A stretch of DNA of 64,000 nt from Candidatus Thalassospirochaeta sargassi (GTDB taxonomy: Bacteria > Spirochaetota > Spirochaetia > UBA9216). This document shows, in pieces, positions 63,717 to 64,000 of the stretch (its first letter is position 1; each line of letters begins with the position of its first letter). Made by a program: the position numbers and the translations under genes. The stretch spans positions 38,704 through 102,703 of the forward strand of contig JAQQAL010000040.1 of assembly GCA_028532855.1 (NCBI GenBank). The letters are read 5' to 3'. The notes under the pieces are model-generated. The model had not been told where the DNA came from. It saw only the letters and a list, made by a program, of their open reading frames with translations, and did not search any database.

Positions 63717-63752
63717 TATTCTTTTCAGGCTGCTTCAGCCTGAAAAGAATAA
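63717..63752 (+). other. Very stable intercistronic hairpin between atoE and atoB
   Basis: A perfect 16-bp stem, TATTCTTTTCAGGCTG with its complement around a CTT loop. No T-run follows, so it is likelier a 3'-stability or processing stem than a terminator. Confidence 0.7.
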
Positions 63753-63772
63753 ATCTTAAGGAGTTCTTTTAT

Positions 63773-64000
63773 ATGAAAGACGTATATATATTAGACTGTT
63801 CCCGTACAGCGGTGGGCAGTTTCGGGGGAACCCTGTCAAACATTCACCCGGCAAATTTCGCGAAAGATGTAATTGTTGATTTGAACACCAGAAACAACAT
63901 TGCACCGGAGGAAATCGACGAGGTAATCCTAGGCAATGTATTAGGTGCCGGACTTGGTCAGAACGTAGCCCGCCAGGCGGCAATCTATTCAGGCATTCCC
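63773..64000 (+). CDS. atoB: Acetyl-CoA acetyltransferase (thiolase), 5' part
   Basis: The first 76 codons, cut by the window edge. KDVYILDCSRTAVGSFGGTL and GLGQNVARQAAIYSG are thiolase signatures; the active-site cysteine lies beyond the edge. AAGGAG precedes the ATG. It should split acetoacetyl-CoA, completing the acid uptake and breakdown route. Confidence 0.9.
   Translation, partial: MKDVYILDCSRTAVGSFGGTLSNIHPANFAKDVIVDLNTRNNIAPEEIDEVILGNVLGAGLGQNVARQAAIYSGIP

Overview
The window reads as ordinary chromosome from a free-living, heterotrophic spirochaete. There are no transposases, phage genes, CRISPR arrays, tRNAs or rRNAs. The spirochaete assignment is inferred. It rests mainly on a threonyl-tRNA synthetase that lacks the TGS domain and begins like the Borrelia enzyme, on the paired TIGR03545/TIGR03546-type genes, and on a C-terminal protein fragment at the left edge that I tentatively place in a spirochaete-specific family.

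Layout. 1-5.5 kb: end of a hypothetical gene, then a reverse-strand sugar ABC importer (binding protein, lipoprotein, fused MalF-MalG-like permease) with no ATPase. 5.7-12.6 kb: acyl-CoA synthetase, phosphoglucose isomerase, a PC4/YdbC-type ssDNA-binding protein, an MFS and a MATE transporter. 12.7-18 kb: a tightly overlapped argR-C-B-D-G-A operon with two ARG-box-like operators and tandem terminators. 18.2-21.4 kb: small metal-cluster and envelope genes. 21.4-30.3 kb: a GntR-controlled operon (three-part glycerol-3-phosphate-dehydrogenase-like module, FGGY kinase, alkyl-DHAP-synthase-like flavoprotein) followed by an iron-type alcohol dehydrogenase with its own promoter and a possible RNA switch. 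30.5-42.8 kb: mnmA, birA, a solitary groEL flanked by heavily structured non-coding DNA, an aldolase, a phosphoesterase, and thrS behind a T-box riboswitch. 42.8-53.5 kb: mobA, DUF445, an M32 carboxypeptidase, pgsA, a HAD phosphatase, an HD-GYP phosphodiesterase and an adenosine-deaminase-like enzyme. 53.9-64 kb: the TIGR03546/03545-like pair, rubredoxin/ferredoxin-like proteins, parvulin, endonuclease IV and an AtoS-AtoC-AtoE-AtoB short-chain fatty-acid module with a textbook sigma-54 promoter and two tandem AtoC-like sites.

The most notable observations are: (i) at least ten genes whose -10 box ends only 5-7 nt before the start codon, implying frequent leaderless mRNAs; (ii) a three-segment CAGGAG/CTCCTG/CAGGAGG leader able to expose or hide the alcohol-dehydrogenase Shine-Dalgarno; (iii) about 250 bp after groEL packed with tandem perfect hairpins; (iv) a T-box in an apparent spirochaete; (v) a kinase/dehydrogenase/AGPS-like/alcohol-dehydrogenase gene set that could process glycerol ethers.
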